Positions 26,643 through 34,574 of a stretch of 41,727 bases of DNA are shown here, piece by piece. The translations under genes and the position numbers were made by a program. The notes below the pieces were generated by a model. The model did not search any database. It was not told where the DNA came from and was given only the letters and a program-made list of their open reading frames with translations. The stretch comes from Bacillus sp. 7884-1 (lineage in GTDB: Bacteria > Bacillota > Bacilli > Bacillales > Cytobacillaceae): positions 1 to 41,727 of the forward strand of contig NZ_NPDD01000057.1 in assembly GCF_002272245.1 (NCBI RefSeq), written 5' to 3'. How positions within the stretch are numbered: position 1 is the stretch's first letter; the number at the start of each line of letters is the position of its first letter.

Positions 26643-27854
26643 TTATAACAATTGGTCATTCTCAAATAAATACTGATAGGTAATATCAATAAATAAGTAA
26701 TCACTTCCATTTATAGGAATGGAGAAAGTTCGAATGGTCTCTCCGGTTTCGATATCACTATATAAATCAGATAATATCCCCTTGCGTTCATTTCTCATTT
26801 TAATGATATTTTCTAAAAAATAGGGACGCCAGCTCCAATTCTTTTCAATATATTCTTTTTGGGAATACCAGCCGCTTTCACCCTTTAAAATATTCGAGGA
26901 TTTCTGAAAACCATCTTCATCACATACATACATTCGAAAGGCAATTTGATCCATTTCTTTTATGAGCGAAGTAAACAACTCTTCATAATTTGCCTTTTTA
27001 TTCTTAATTAATATATCTTGTACTTTATTTTGAAAATATTCTGCTGCTGAATATATTGCTTCCAGTTTTCTTTTTTCATATGCGATAAAGTCATGGAATT
27101 TCACTTTTAAACGCTGTTTTAGTAATTCACGCTCAATAAATTCCGGGGCAGGGGGATGCAGATAAAATCCTTGATAATATCTCCCGCCATTTTTCCATGC
27201 AAATTGAAGCTGGTAACTCATTTCAATATTTTCAAAAAGTAATGTGGCTCCGATTTTTCTTGCTAATAATGATAAGGAAAATAAAACATCCGTAAAGCTT
27301 GCAGCCGTTGCATTAGATTTTAAAGCACGTAAATTTATCTTAATAATTTCAGGACCTAATTGGCCAATTCGTTCAAAGAAATTTGTGTCACTATTTATAC
27401 TTGCAATAGCAACTTTTATCCCATACGTTCGATAATATTGTAGTAAATGATCTAATTGAGCAAAATCACCCTTATAATTTCCTTCAGAAATTTCAAGGAC
27501 TATTCTCTTTAAATTCAAGCCTCTTTTTTCAAAAGCCAGCAGTTCTTGTAAAAATGGCTCTCCATGTCGATACATGAGTAAATCGGCATCACGATTCAAA
27601 TAGATACTAACATCATCTTCAAGATCAAATGCACGTTCTAACGCTTTTTGAACTAACAATTGGTCAACTTCGAATTTGTATTCGTCTGGAATACTATCAT
27701 CATGGAAAAAGCTGCCCAAGCTGATAATGCTGCCCTCTGATTGATATCTACCTAAAACCTCATAAGCAATTACACGCTGCTCATCGGCACTAAAAATTGG
27801 TTGAAAATAAGGAATGACATTTTCAAGATCCGTTAGGATATCCAATGCATCCAT
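26643..27854 (-). CDS. ykuI: Degenerate EAL-domain c-di-GMP-binding protein YkuI
   Basis: 403 residues. EAL-like domain about 15-250 and the YkuI_C PAS-like domain about 255-395, the full YkuI layout. B. subtilis YkuI binds c-di-GMP but shows no phosphodiesterase activity. Here the EAL signature is EVL (32-34), and two acidic metal positions of active EAL enzymes are replaced: the DD of the DDFG motif by Ala151-Ser152, and KID by Lys172-Ile-Asn174. Glu121 (LEIS) and Glu208 (FENIE) remain. It is probably a sensor or scaffold, not an enzyme. Confidence 0.9.
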   Translation of the reverse strand: MDALDILTDLENVIPYFQPIFSADEQRVIAYEVLGRYQSEGSIISLGSFFHDDSIPDEYKFEVDQLLVQKALERAFDLEDDVSIYLNRDADLLMYRHGEPFLQELLAFEKRGLNLKRIVLEISEGNYKGDFAQLDHLLQYYRTYGIKVAIASINSDTNFFERIGQLGPEIIKINLRALKSNATAASFTDVLFSLSLLARKIGATLLFENIEMSYQLQFAWKNGGRYYQGFYLHPPAPEFIERELLKQRLKVKFHDFIAYEKRKLEAIYSAAEYFQNKVQDILIKNKKANYEELFTSLIKEMDQIAFRMYVCDEDGFQKSSNILKGESGWYSQKEYIEKNWSWRPYFLENIIKMRNERKGILSDLYSDIETGETIRTFSIPINGSDYLFIDITYQYLFENDQLL

Positions 27855-28013
27855 TCAAGCACCCTCCGTAAAAAAGATTTTCCTCATTATACCATACCCT
27901 TATATACAATACGCTCAACTTGCACATCATGTTCTTTTCCAAAAGAATACCATCATAGGCAACTCGAAACTTCCGAATGATAGTACCAAGTCCATATGAA
28001 TGGAGGATAACAA

Positions 28014-28838
28014 TTGAAAAAATTTTGCTTGATAGTATCAATCCTTCCACTGTTTGGATGTAATAATGCAGATGAAACAGTTTCTAAACAGCCAGATAAG
28101 CAAAACTACACAGAAATATATGAACAAGTACCGAAACCTGAAATTCAAAAAACTAAAAATACAACCACTAATATTGAAAATAAAAAGCAGACAATTTCAA
28201 ACACAATCGTAAAACAGCCAGTATCACAACCAGCTAAAAAGGATTCAATGATGCTGGATGTTGCTTTAATTAAACAAAATCCTGAGTTAAGATATGGATG
28301 TGAAGTGACAAGCCTTGCCATGGTTTTAAACTTTGCAGGTGTGAAAACAGACAAAATGGATTTGTATCGCTCCATTCAGAAAGATCCGGACCCTATCAAA
28401 AGATCTTCTAATGGTGATATATTAAATTGGGGCAACCCTGCAGATGGTTTTGTTGGAGATATGACCGGTAAGCAGGCAGGTTATGCAGTATTCGACAAAC
28501 CAATGGAAGCACTGGTTAATCAAAAACTTCCTGGCAGAGCTGTTAACTTAACAAACCAGCCCTTTGAACGAGTTCTAGAGCACGTTTCTGCTGGTTACCC
28601 TGTAGTGGTTTGGACAACAGGAGATTATCGATTACCTGACCGCTGGGAGTCTTGGTATCACGGACAGCAAGTTATTAAAACACCATTGGATTTGCATGCT
28701 GTTGTCCTAGTGGGTTATGATGCAAATTATGTTTACTTGAATGACCCGCTTTCTGGCAGAAAACAAGTAAGAGTTGGAAAAGAAAATTTTATCGCTTCCT
28801 GGAAAGCACTTCAAAGCCGGGCAGTAAGTTATAAATAA
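28014..28838 (+). CDS. C39-like peptidase lipoprotein
   Basis: 274 residues. Starts at TTG 28014 after GGAGG. Signal with lipobox LFGC (Cys16), a Thr/Lys/Gln-rich spacer (about 17-78), then a Peptidase_C39_2-like papain fold: catalytic Cys96 in YGCEVTS, His in LDLHAVVLVGYD near 230, and NDP shortly after. It should be an extracytoplasmic membrane-anchored cysteine peptidase or amidase. Substrate is unknown. Divergent from ykuI, with its own terminator. It is not in the B. subtilis neighbourhood. Confidence 0.82.
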   Translation: MKKFCLIVSILPLFGCNNADETVSKQPDKQNYTEIYEQVPKPEIQKTKNTTTNIENKKQTISNTIVKQPVSQPAKKDSMMLDVALIKQNPELRYGCEVTSLAMVLNFAGVKTDKMDLYRSIQKDPDPIKRSSNGDILNWGNPADGFVGDMTGKQAGYAVFDKPMEALVNQKLPGRAVNLTNQPFERVLEHVSAGYPVVVWTTGDYRLPDRWESWYHGQQVIKTPLDLHAVVLVGYDANYVYLNDPLSGRKQVRVGKENFIASWKALQSRAVSYK

Positions 28839-28856
28839 TATGCAGACGCGACATAC

Positions 28857-28884
28857 AAAAGCAGCCAAAAGGCTGCTTTTTAAT
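28857..28884 (+). terminator. Terminator after the C39-like lipoprotein gene
   Basis: AAAAGCAGCC-AAAA-GGCTGCTTTTT, classic stem-loop and T-tract. Confidence 0.9.
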
Positions 28885-29043
28885 AGGAATTTTTTATTTA
28901 TTTTAGAATATGAACTATTATATACCTTTTTATATAAAAATTCATTCTGCCTTTTCGCTTGCAAAATCGTCCATTTTTAAAGAAAATACGAATGACTCTA
29001 CTTTTACACAGAAAAAAATTGGAGATGGGTTGGTAATAAAATT

Positions 29044-29922
29044 ATGCCTAAAAAAATGAAAAGGAGATCTTTCCTGAAAAGTACCTTTGGTACACTTCTA
29101 ACTGTTTTTGGTCTTGGTTCAGGCGGTTACTTCTATGCTAATAGAATTGAACCTTCACTTCTCGAAATAAATCACATTGAAATCAAGCACTCCTTAATTC
29201 CTACTAGTTTTAACGGAGTGAAAATTGTCCAATTTAGCGACACTCATTTAGGTTTTCATTACAATATAAAACAATTAAAGAAATTAGTTGATAAAATTAA
29301 TCAACTTCAGCCCGATTTAATTTTTTTCACAGGAGACTTATTGGACGAGCCAAATAAATATAATGAAATAAATAAAGTTCCGCCTATTTTACAGCAATTA
29401 AAGGCAACAATCGGTAAATATTGTATATATGGAAACCATGACCATGGAGGCTATGGTTCAGAAATTTATAAAAATCTAATGGAAATGTCCAATTTCACTC
29501 TCCTGTTAAACGAATCCCTCCCTATTAAGCAAAAGGATGGAAGTTTTATTTCTCTATTAGGTATAGACGATCGAATGCTAGGCAGACCTGATTTACAATT
29601 AGCCATGAAACATATACCAGAGAGCTCGTTTAATCTTCTGTTATCTCACGCTCCTGATGTTGCCGATGAAGCCTCAACTTATCAAATACATTGGCAGTTA
29701 AGCGGACATAGTCATGGAGGTCAGGTGAAAATCCCTTTCGTGGGGGCTCTTGTCATTCCGCCTTTTGCACAAAATTATCCTGAAGGGTATTATTCCATTG
29801 GTGAGATTAATCCATTGTCGTTATATGTAAATCGAGGGATTGGCACAACACGACTCCCTTTTCGGTTCATGGCAAAACCAGAATTGACGGTATTTACCTT
29901 GATTTCAACGGAAACCGATTAA
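29044..29922 (+). CDS. ykuE: Tat-exported metallophosphoesterase YkuE
   Basis: 292 residues. A twin-arginine signal KRRSFLK at about 6-12 followed by a hydrophobic stretch indicates folded export by TatAyCy, as shown for B. subtilis YkuE. Calcineurin-like metal motifs are complete: SDTHLG (Asp66, His68), GDLLD (97-101), GNHDHGGYG (near 130), LSHAPD and GHSHGG. A cell-wall-associated phosphoesterase is expected. The ATG at 29044 is used although its GGAG is rather far upstream (about 17 bases). Confidence 0.93.
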   Translation: MPKKMKRRSFLKSTFGTLLTVFGLGSGGYFYANRIEPSLLEINHIEIKHSLIPTSFNGVKIVQFSDTHLGFHYNIKQLKKLVDKINQLQPDLIFFTGDLLDEPNKYNEINKVPPILQQLKATIGKYCIYGNHDHGGYGSEIYKNLMEMSNFTLLLNESLPIKQKDGSFISLLGIDDRMLGRPDLQLAMKHIPESSFNLLLSHAPDVADEASTYQIHWQLSGHSHGGQVKIPFVGALVIPPFAQNYPEGYYSIGEINPLSLYVNRGIGTTRLPFRFMAKPELTVFTLISTETD

Positions 29923-29956
29923 AAAATCCTTACTCACTAATTTGCAAGGATTTTTT
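29921..29956. terminator. Terminator between ykuE and the PAS-EAL remnant
   Basis: AAAAAATCCTT / AAGGATTTTTT with a 14-base loop, symmetrical A and T runs, usable in both directions. Confidence 0.8.
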
Positions 29957-30295
29957 AATTATTACTTCTATTTTCATTAAAGTGTTTATTTAATAAAAAC
30001 TTTTCCTCTAGGTCTTTTGCAGGGATAGGCTTTGAAAAATAATATACCTGAATTTTATGGCAATTAGCTTTCTTAAGGAACTCCACTTGACTGCTATTAC
30101 ATCTAGTGGAAGGTTTGCTTTTTTCAAACCCACCTCGTTAACAAACAGATATCGAAAAGAAGGACCCTCTTCCACCTTCATCACATAAACCATATCCTGG
30201 AGATGCTGAAATATTATATCAAAAATAATTTTTTGGATTTTCTTATTCACTGTATCCAGTACTAGTTCTTTATTCGATTCGCTTTTGAAATCCAT
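29955..30295 (-). pseudogene. Deletion remnant of a PAS...EAL cyclic-di-GMP signalling gene
   Basis: On the minus strand the first frame from ATG 30295 (AAAGGATGAG upstream) gives a PAS domain start with DMVYVMKVEEGPSFRYLFVN then breaks down after LPLDVI. Close to that point a second frame reads SQVEFLKKANCHKIQVYYFSKPIPAKDLEE and on to a stop at 29955, the tail of an EAL domain. The intact gene was probably PAS-GGDEF-EAL (about 600-900 residues). The join, near 30088-30098, combines a large internal deletion with a frameshift, so only about 65 N-terminal and 45 C-terminal residues survive. It is non-functional. Confidence 0.8.
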
Positions 30296-30451
30296 TTTCT
30301 CATCCTTTAAACGTAAAAAGTTCTCTTTTTTTACAATAATGTTTTTACTTTCTTGTATTTCTATTTTACAATTAAATCATAATAAAGATAAACAATTTAA
30401 AGAAAATAATGACTATTTCACTAAAACTTAAAAATAACATTATATCTTAAG

Positions 30452-30480
30452 TTGACCGTAGGAACCTAAAAGAATATATG
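30452..30480 (+). promoter_or_regulatory. Candidate ykyB promoter
   Basis: TTGACC (30452-30457), 17-base spacer, TATATG (30475-30480), 54 bases before the ykyB start. Confidence 0.6.
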
Positions 30481-30533
30481 GAAACTATAGGAATTAGGTT
30501 TGCTCTGTTTTTAATTTGAAAGGAGTACATAAC

Positions 30534-31010
30534 TTGACTCATGAAAGGGAAATCCCCCACCCAAAAGGAAAGCTAACGATAGATAACCTCTCACAAGCGC
30601 TCTTTATTGTTAATCGCCATGCCAAAACAGCAACGAACCCCAAATATTTATATAAACTTAAGCATGAATCATTAAAAAAATTAATAGATGAAGGCAAAGC
30701 AAAAAAAGTAGGACTTCATTTTTCGGAAAATCCTCGTAATAGCAAACAGCAATCGGATGTCCTCGTTCAGTGCGGCCATTATACTTTTCATATTCCTCCT
30801 ACAAAGTCTGATTTTGCTGAGCTTCCTCATTTGGGCAAATTAGATGGAAGTGTGAGAAATCCAAAAACCTCACTTTCTCTTAACCAAGCAAGAGGCATAT
30901 TACAGCAATATACGGGCATTACAGAAATGGAACAACCACCTTCAAATCATCGAAAAAACCGTCCATATCAAAAACCGATTTTCAAAAAGTTAGGCGAACG
31001 ATATACGTAA
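30534..31010 (+). CDS. ykyB: YkyB family protein
   Basis: 158 residues, soluble, basic, of unknown function. The central YTFHIPPTKSDFAELPHLG segment and the N-terminal FIVNRHAKTATNPKYLY are typical of YkyB. I chose TTG 30534 with GAAAGGAG 8 bases upstream; a TTG at 30516 would include that site in the reading frame. The gene is followed by a very strong terminator. In B. subtilis it lies by cheV/patA and ykuC, consistent with this context. Confidence 0.86.
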   Translation: MTHEREIPHPKGKLTIDNLSQALFIVNRHAKTATNPKYLYKLKHESLKKLIDEGKAKKVGLHFSENPRNSKQQSDVLVQCGHYTFHIPPTKSDFAELPHLGKLDGSVRNPKTSLSLNQARGILQQYTGITEMEQPPSNHRKNRPYQKPIFKKLGERYT

Positions 31011-31050
31011 AAAGGCCAAATTTCACCTGGCCTTTTTACGTATTTTTTTG
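31005..31050 (+). terminator. Strong terminator after ykyB
   Basis: A 14-bp stem (ACGTAAAAAGGCCA / TGGCCTTTTTACGT) followed by ATTTTTTT. Confidence 0.92.
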
Positions 31051-31081
31051 TACATAATTTCGCTACAATTTATTGATAATT

Positions 31082-31099
31082 TTGTGAACTCTCTCACAA
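31082..31099. promoter_or_regulatory. Crp/Fnr-type palindrome
   Basis: TTGTGA-ACTCTC-TCACAA, a perfect 6+6 inverted repeat with the exact TGTGA-N6-TCACA spacing of Crp/Fnr-family operators. It lies 75 bases before the small Cys-cluster gene. Confidence 0.55.
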
Positions 31100-31173
31100 G
31101 TTATAGACCCTTTTAACGATCAAGTTTACAATACAATCATAAGAAGACTAAATCATAAAGAGGTGCCTTAAAC

Positions 31174-31374
31174 ATGAAAGGGACAGCGATTCTTTTTCAA
31201 GACCAGAGGATTACATTTATTGAAGATGTTGAGCAAACAGTATTCGAAGAAATAAAAAACCAATGTGGCTGTGATCAATGCAGCTGCAAGTTAGATAATA
31301 AAATTGTTACTTTCGATTCCGTCTCTCCCGTTTTCTGGCATGAAGATGAAGTTGATTGGGACTATGGTTATTAA
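31174..31374 (+). CDS. Small acidic protein with CGCDQCSC cluster
   Basis: 66 residues, acidic, no signal or membrane segment. Its marked feature is the CxCxxCxC cluster (C-G-C-D-Q-C-S-C) near residues 31-38, which could bind zinc or an iron-sulfur cluster; this is inference. AAAGAGGTG lies before the ATG at 31174, and there is a strong terminator. I do not recognise the family. It occupies the interval between ykyB and patA where B. subtilis carries cheV. Confidence 0.7.
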   Translation: MKGTAILFQDQRITFIEDVEQTVFEEIKNQCGCDQCSCKLDNKIVTFDSVSPVFWHEDEVDWDYGY

Positions 31375-31411
31375 TAATACTCTATAATTTGATATAAACT
31401 CCCCCCTAAAA

Positions 31412-31445
31412 AAACAGCCTGAAAATCATTCAGGCTGTTTTTATA
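31412..31445 (+). terminator. Terminator after the Cys-cluster gene
   Basis: AAACAGCCTGAA-AATCA-TTCAGGCTGTTT, 12-bp perfect stem with T-rich exit. Confidence 0.9.
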
Positions 31446-31540
31446 TTCTCTCTACTTACTCTAGTCCATTATTGTAGAATATTTCTATAAATCTGTTTAT
31501 AATCAGAGTATTCATGAAAGCGATGGAAGGATGAACAAGG

Positions 31541-32707
31541 GTGGAGCATTTAATTAATACCAAAGTTCAAGAAATAGAGGTTTCAGGCATCAGAAAATTT
31601 TATAATATGGTATCTCATATAGATGATGTGATTTCATTTACAATTGGACAGCCAGATTTTCATACACCAGAGCATGTAAAGCTGGCTGGCATTCAAGCCA
31701 TAGAGGAAAATTTCACTTCCTATACACCTAATGCTGGAATCATTGAATTACGAACTGCCGCATGCGATTTTGTTAAAAAAAAATATGGTCTTTCCTATGA
31801 ATCAGAATCTGAAGTCATTGTCACAATGGGTGCAAGTGAGGCTATTGATATATCCTTTAGAACCATTCTAACGGAAGGGACCGAAGTTATCCTGCCAGGA
31901 CCTATTTATCCTGGATATGAACCAATTATTCGTATGTGTGGAGCAGTTCCAGTTCATGTCGATATAAGGAAGAATCAGTTCCGTTTTACGTTAGAAATGA
32001 TTAAACCTTATATCACCGATAAGACACGCTGCATTGTTTTACCATACCCATCAAACCCAACAGGAGTAAGCCTCACTGAAATTGAGTTAAAAGAAATTGC
32101 TGATTACTTGAAAGAGAGAGAAATCTTTGTCCTTGCAGACGAAATATACAGCGAGCTCACTTATGATCAGCACCATCTTTCGATTGCTTCCTTTTTAAAA
32201 GAGAAAACAATCGTAATTAATGGATTGTCAAAATCTCATTCGATGACTGGATGGAGAATTGGCTTCCTATTCGCTCCTAAAGATATTACCAAGCACATAT
32301 TAAAGGTACATCAATACAATGTATCCTGTGCTAATTCAATTGCTCAGAAAGCAGCTTTAGCAGCATTAACCACGGGAATGGATGATGCTATCCCGATGAA
32401 AAGGGAATATATCCAAAGACGAGACTATGTTTACAATCGTCTTACTGAAATGGGGCTAAGTGTAGTTAAGCCAGATGGGGCATTTTATTTCTTTGTTAAA
32501 ATCCCTGAATCAATCCCTGTGAATAGTTTTGACTTTGCTCTTGAGATGGTACATCAAGCAAAGGTAGCTGTAGTTCCTGGAAGTGCATTCTCTGAATTCG
32601 GTGAAGGTTATTTTAGACTTTCCTATGCCTGTTCACTCGAAACGCTGGAGACTGGGTTAAATAGGATGCAACAATTTTTAAATAATAAAAAACACCCTCA
32701 CTGCTAA
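31541..32707 (+). CDS. patA: N-acetyl-LL-diaminopimelate aminotransferase PatA
   Basis: 388 residues, class I aminotransferase. PLP lysine Lys231 in SKSHSMTGWRIGF, SNPTG motif at 171-175 and the DEIYSELTYD segment near 200-209 are typical; similarity to B. subtilis PatA is strong throughout. It converts N-acetyl-2-amino-6-oxopimelate to N-acetyl-LL-DAP with glutamate. GTG start at 31541 with GGAAGGATG before it. It acts between DapH and DapL, both encoded in this window on the other strand. Confidence 0.93.
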   Translation: MEHLINTKVQEIEVSGIRKFYNMVSHIDDVISFTIGQPDFHTPEHVKLAGIQAIEENFTSYTPNAGIIELRTAACDFVKKKYGLSYESESEVIVTMGASEAIDISFRTILTEGTEVILPGPIYPGYEPIIRMCGAVPVHVDIRKNQFRFTLEMIKPYITDKTRCIVLPYPSNPTGVSLTEIELKEIADYLKEREIFVLADEIYSELTYDQHHLSIASFLKEKTIVINGLSKSHSMTGWRIGFLFAPKDITKHILKVHQYNVSCANSIAQKAALAALTTGMDDAIPMKREYIQRRDYVYNRLTEMGLSVVKPDGAFYFFVKIPESIPVNSFDFALEMVHQAKVAVVPGSAFSEFGEGYFRLSYACSLETLETGLNRMQQFLNNKKHPHC

Positions 32708-32722
32708 AATGTGAGGGTATTT
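32694..32722 (+). terminator. Terminator after patA
   Basis: ACCCTCAC (32694-32701) / GTGAGGGT (32711-32718), T-rich exit. Confidence 0.8.
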
Positions 32723-32725
32723 CTG

Positions 32726-32905
32726 TTATTGACCTTTGTATTGTCCATTATTTTTGGATGCTTTTTCTTTTTTTGCTTTATCTTTATGAATTTTATTTGT
32801 TGCTGCAGATCCCATTTCATGAGCAAATTCTTCATTTAAGACAGCAGAATCGAATCCCTTTTTGTTTTTTTGCTGCGGGTCATTCTTTTTTGTTCGTTTA
32901 GCCAT
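32726..32905 (-). CDS. 59-residue hydrophilic basic protein, possibly spore-related
   Basis: Encodes MAKRTKKNDPQQ..., 59 residues, about one quarter Lys, Cys-free, Asn/Gln-rich, with an NEEFAHEMGSAA centre. Composition recalls small acid-soluble spore proteins and the small YfhD-like group, but no exact family is recognised. ATG at 32905 has GGAGG 9 bases upstream. It is convergent with patA, its stop falling just past the patA terminator, and is divergent from nothing nearby. Too short for a 60-residue ORF cut-off. Confidence 0.65.
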   Translation of the reverse strand: MAKRTKKNDPQQKNKKGFDSAVLNEEFAHEMGSAATNKIHKDKAKKEKASKNNGQYKGQ

Positions 32906-32973
32906 ATAAAGTTTCCTCCTATTTCAGCTTCTTGCTTATTTTTTGAAAACAGGAGGAATTTATACAACTCGTA

Positions 32974-33852
32974 TTAGGACTTCCAATATTTATATAATGC
33001 CTGTGTTCCACTATTCTCCTCGCCCATTTCAGCAAGTTGATCATACAGCGATTTTGCCAAAGCTAAACCAGGAACTTTCATTTCCATTTGCTCTGCTTCT
33101 TCTAATGCGATTTTCATATCCTTAATGAAATGTTTTATGTAAAATCCTGGTTCAAAATTCCCGTTCAGCATTCTTGGAGCAAGATTGCTTAATGACCAGC
33201 TTCCAGCAGCGCCAGTGGTAATACTTTTTAACACTGATTCTGGATTTAATCCTGCTTTTTCGGCATAAATGATGGCCTCGCAAACACCAATCATATTTGA
33301 AGCTATCGCAATTTGATTACACATTTTTGTATGCTGTCCTGCACCTGCTTTTCCCTGATAAACAATATTTGTTCCCAGGAGATTTAGAAGTGGTCTTATC
33401 GCTTCAACGTCTAATTCTTCTCCGCCTACCATAATGGACAGTTTCGCTTCCTGTGCACCAACATCACCGCCAGAGACAGGGGCATCAATGGTATGAATAC
33501 CTTTTTCATTTGCAGCCTCATATATTCTCCTTGCAAGTGATGGGGCTGAAGTCGTCATATCGATAAGATAACTATCTGATCTAGCATTATTAACTAAGCC
33601 ATTTTCCCCTAAATAAATTTCTTCCACATCAGAAGGATAGCCAACCATTGTAATAATAACATTAGCCTTCTCTGCCATTTCTTTTGGTGTATCTACCCAA
33701 ATAGCGCCTTTTTCTAATAGTTCACCCGACTTTTCCTTGGTCCTTGAAAAAACAATTAACGGATACCCCGCTGCCATTAAATGTCCTGCCATACTTTTCC
33801 CCATTACTCCTGTCCCAATAAAACCAATTACAGTATTTCCTGGAGTTAACAA
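32974..33852 (-). CDS. ykwC: 3-hydroxyisobutyrate dehydrogenase-family oxidoreductase YkwC
   Basis: 292 residues of the beta-hydroxyacid dehydrogenase family. NAD(P) motif GFIGTGVMG (10-18), substrate loop DAPVSGGDVGA (123-133), and catalytic Lys176 in GAGQHTKMCNQ are all present. It probably oxidises or reduces a small beta-hydroxyacid or aldehyde; the substrate is unknown. TTG start at 33852 with GGAGG about 11 bases upstream. It matches YkwC of B. subtilis by sequence and neighbourhood. Confidence 0.9.
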   Translation of the reverse strand: MLTPGNTVIGFIGTGVMGKSMAGHLMAAGYPLIVFSRTKEKSGELLEKGAIWVDTPKEMAEKANVIITMVGYPSDVEEIYLGENGLVNNARSDSYLIDMTTSAPSLARRIYEAANEKGIHTIDAPVSGGDVGAQEAKLSIMVGGEELDVEAIRPLLNLLGTNIVYQGKAGAGQHTKMCNQIAIASNMIGVCEAIIYAEKAGLNPESVLKSITTGAAGSWSLSNLAPRMLNGNFEPGFYIKHFIKDMKIALEEAEQMEMKVPGLALAKSLYDQLAEMGEENSGTQALYKYWKS

Positions 33853-33909
33853 AATAAATCAATCCTCCGATTTCGTATTTTCACCTTTTTATTATATATG
33901 GAGTAACGC

Positions 33910-33939
33910 AAAAAAACCGGAACTAAGTACTTTCCGGTT
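33910..33939 (-). terminator. Terminator after the 34010 lipoprotein gene
   Basis: AACCGGAA / TTCCGGTT stem on the minus strand followed by eight T. Confidence 0.88.
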
Positions 33940-34009
33940 ATCGTGCTCAATCTCCAAATTTATGCACTTACATAGTTTCTCCTAGTTCAAATCAAGATAA
34001 CCAATAATT

Positions 34010-34483
34010 TCATAGCTCTGATGAAAAATTTGTTAAGTAGACACGTCCAAAAACTTCCTGATTATTGAATATTTCGATTGAAACTGCTTGATTTTTTTCA
34101 ATCATATTCTTTAATTCATAGATGTGTAAATCTTCCTTTAGGGGGAGCGGGTCCATAAAAATATATTTTTCACTTTTACCCTCTACCTCTAAATATTCTC
34201 CATTTAGAACTTGATCTTCTCCGTATATGATTTCACGTTTACCAATTGCAGCCGCAAGCTGATCATCATGGATCGTAACCTTTACTTTATATAACTCATG
34301 TCTATCTAATATTTCATTATTGATTCTGAAGCGGAATTGAAGTTCATTATTCTTTGTTAACAAGGCATCGGCGTAACGATTAACAATTAGTTCTTTTGAT
34401 AGGGGTAATCCACAACCAGTAAGTGAAGTTCCAATAAACATGATACACACTAGAACAAAAACCAGTTTTATACTTCTCAGCAT
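34010..34483 (-). CDS. Hypothetical lipoprotein
   Basis: 157 residues. Signal peptide with lipobox LTGC near residue 21-24, so likely lipid-anchored outside the membrane. The mature part is a single beta-rich domain with no Cys and no familiar motif. AAAGGAG lies about 9 bases before the ATG. It has its own terminator. I do not recognise the family. Confidence 0.75.
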   Translation of the reverse strand: MLRSIKLVFVLVCIMFIGTSLTGCGLPLSKELIVNRYADALLTKNNELQFRFRINNEILDRHELYKVKVTIHDDQLAAAIGKREIIYGEDQVLNGEYLEVEGKSEKYIFMDPLPLKEDLHIYELKNMIEKNQAVSIEIFNNQEVFGRVYLTNFSSEL

Positions 34484-34574
34484 GTTTAAACACTCCTTTA
34501 TGTTTTTACCTTAACCAAATTTTTTTGGTAATAAACGTAAAATGAGGTTGATTATTGGAATAATAACTGTGAGG

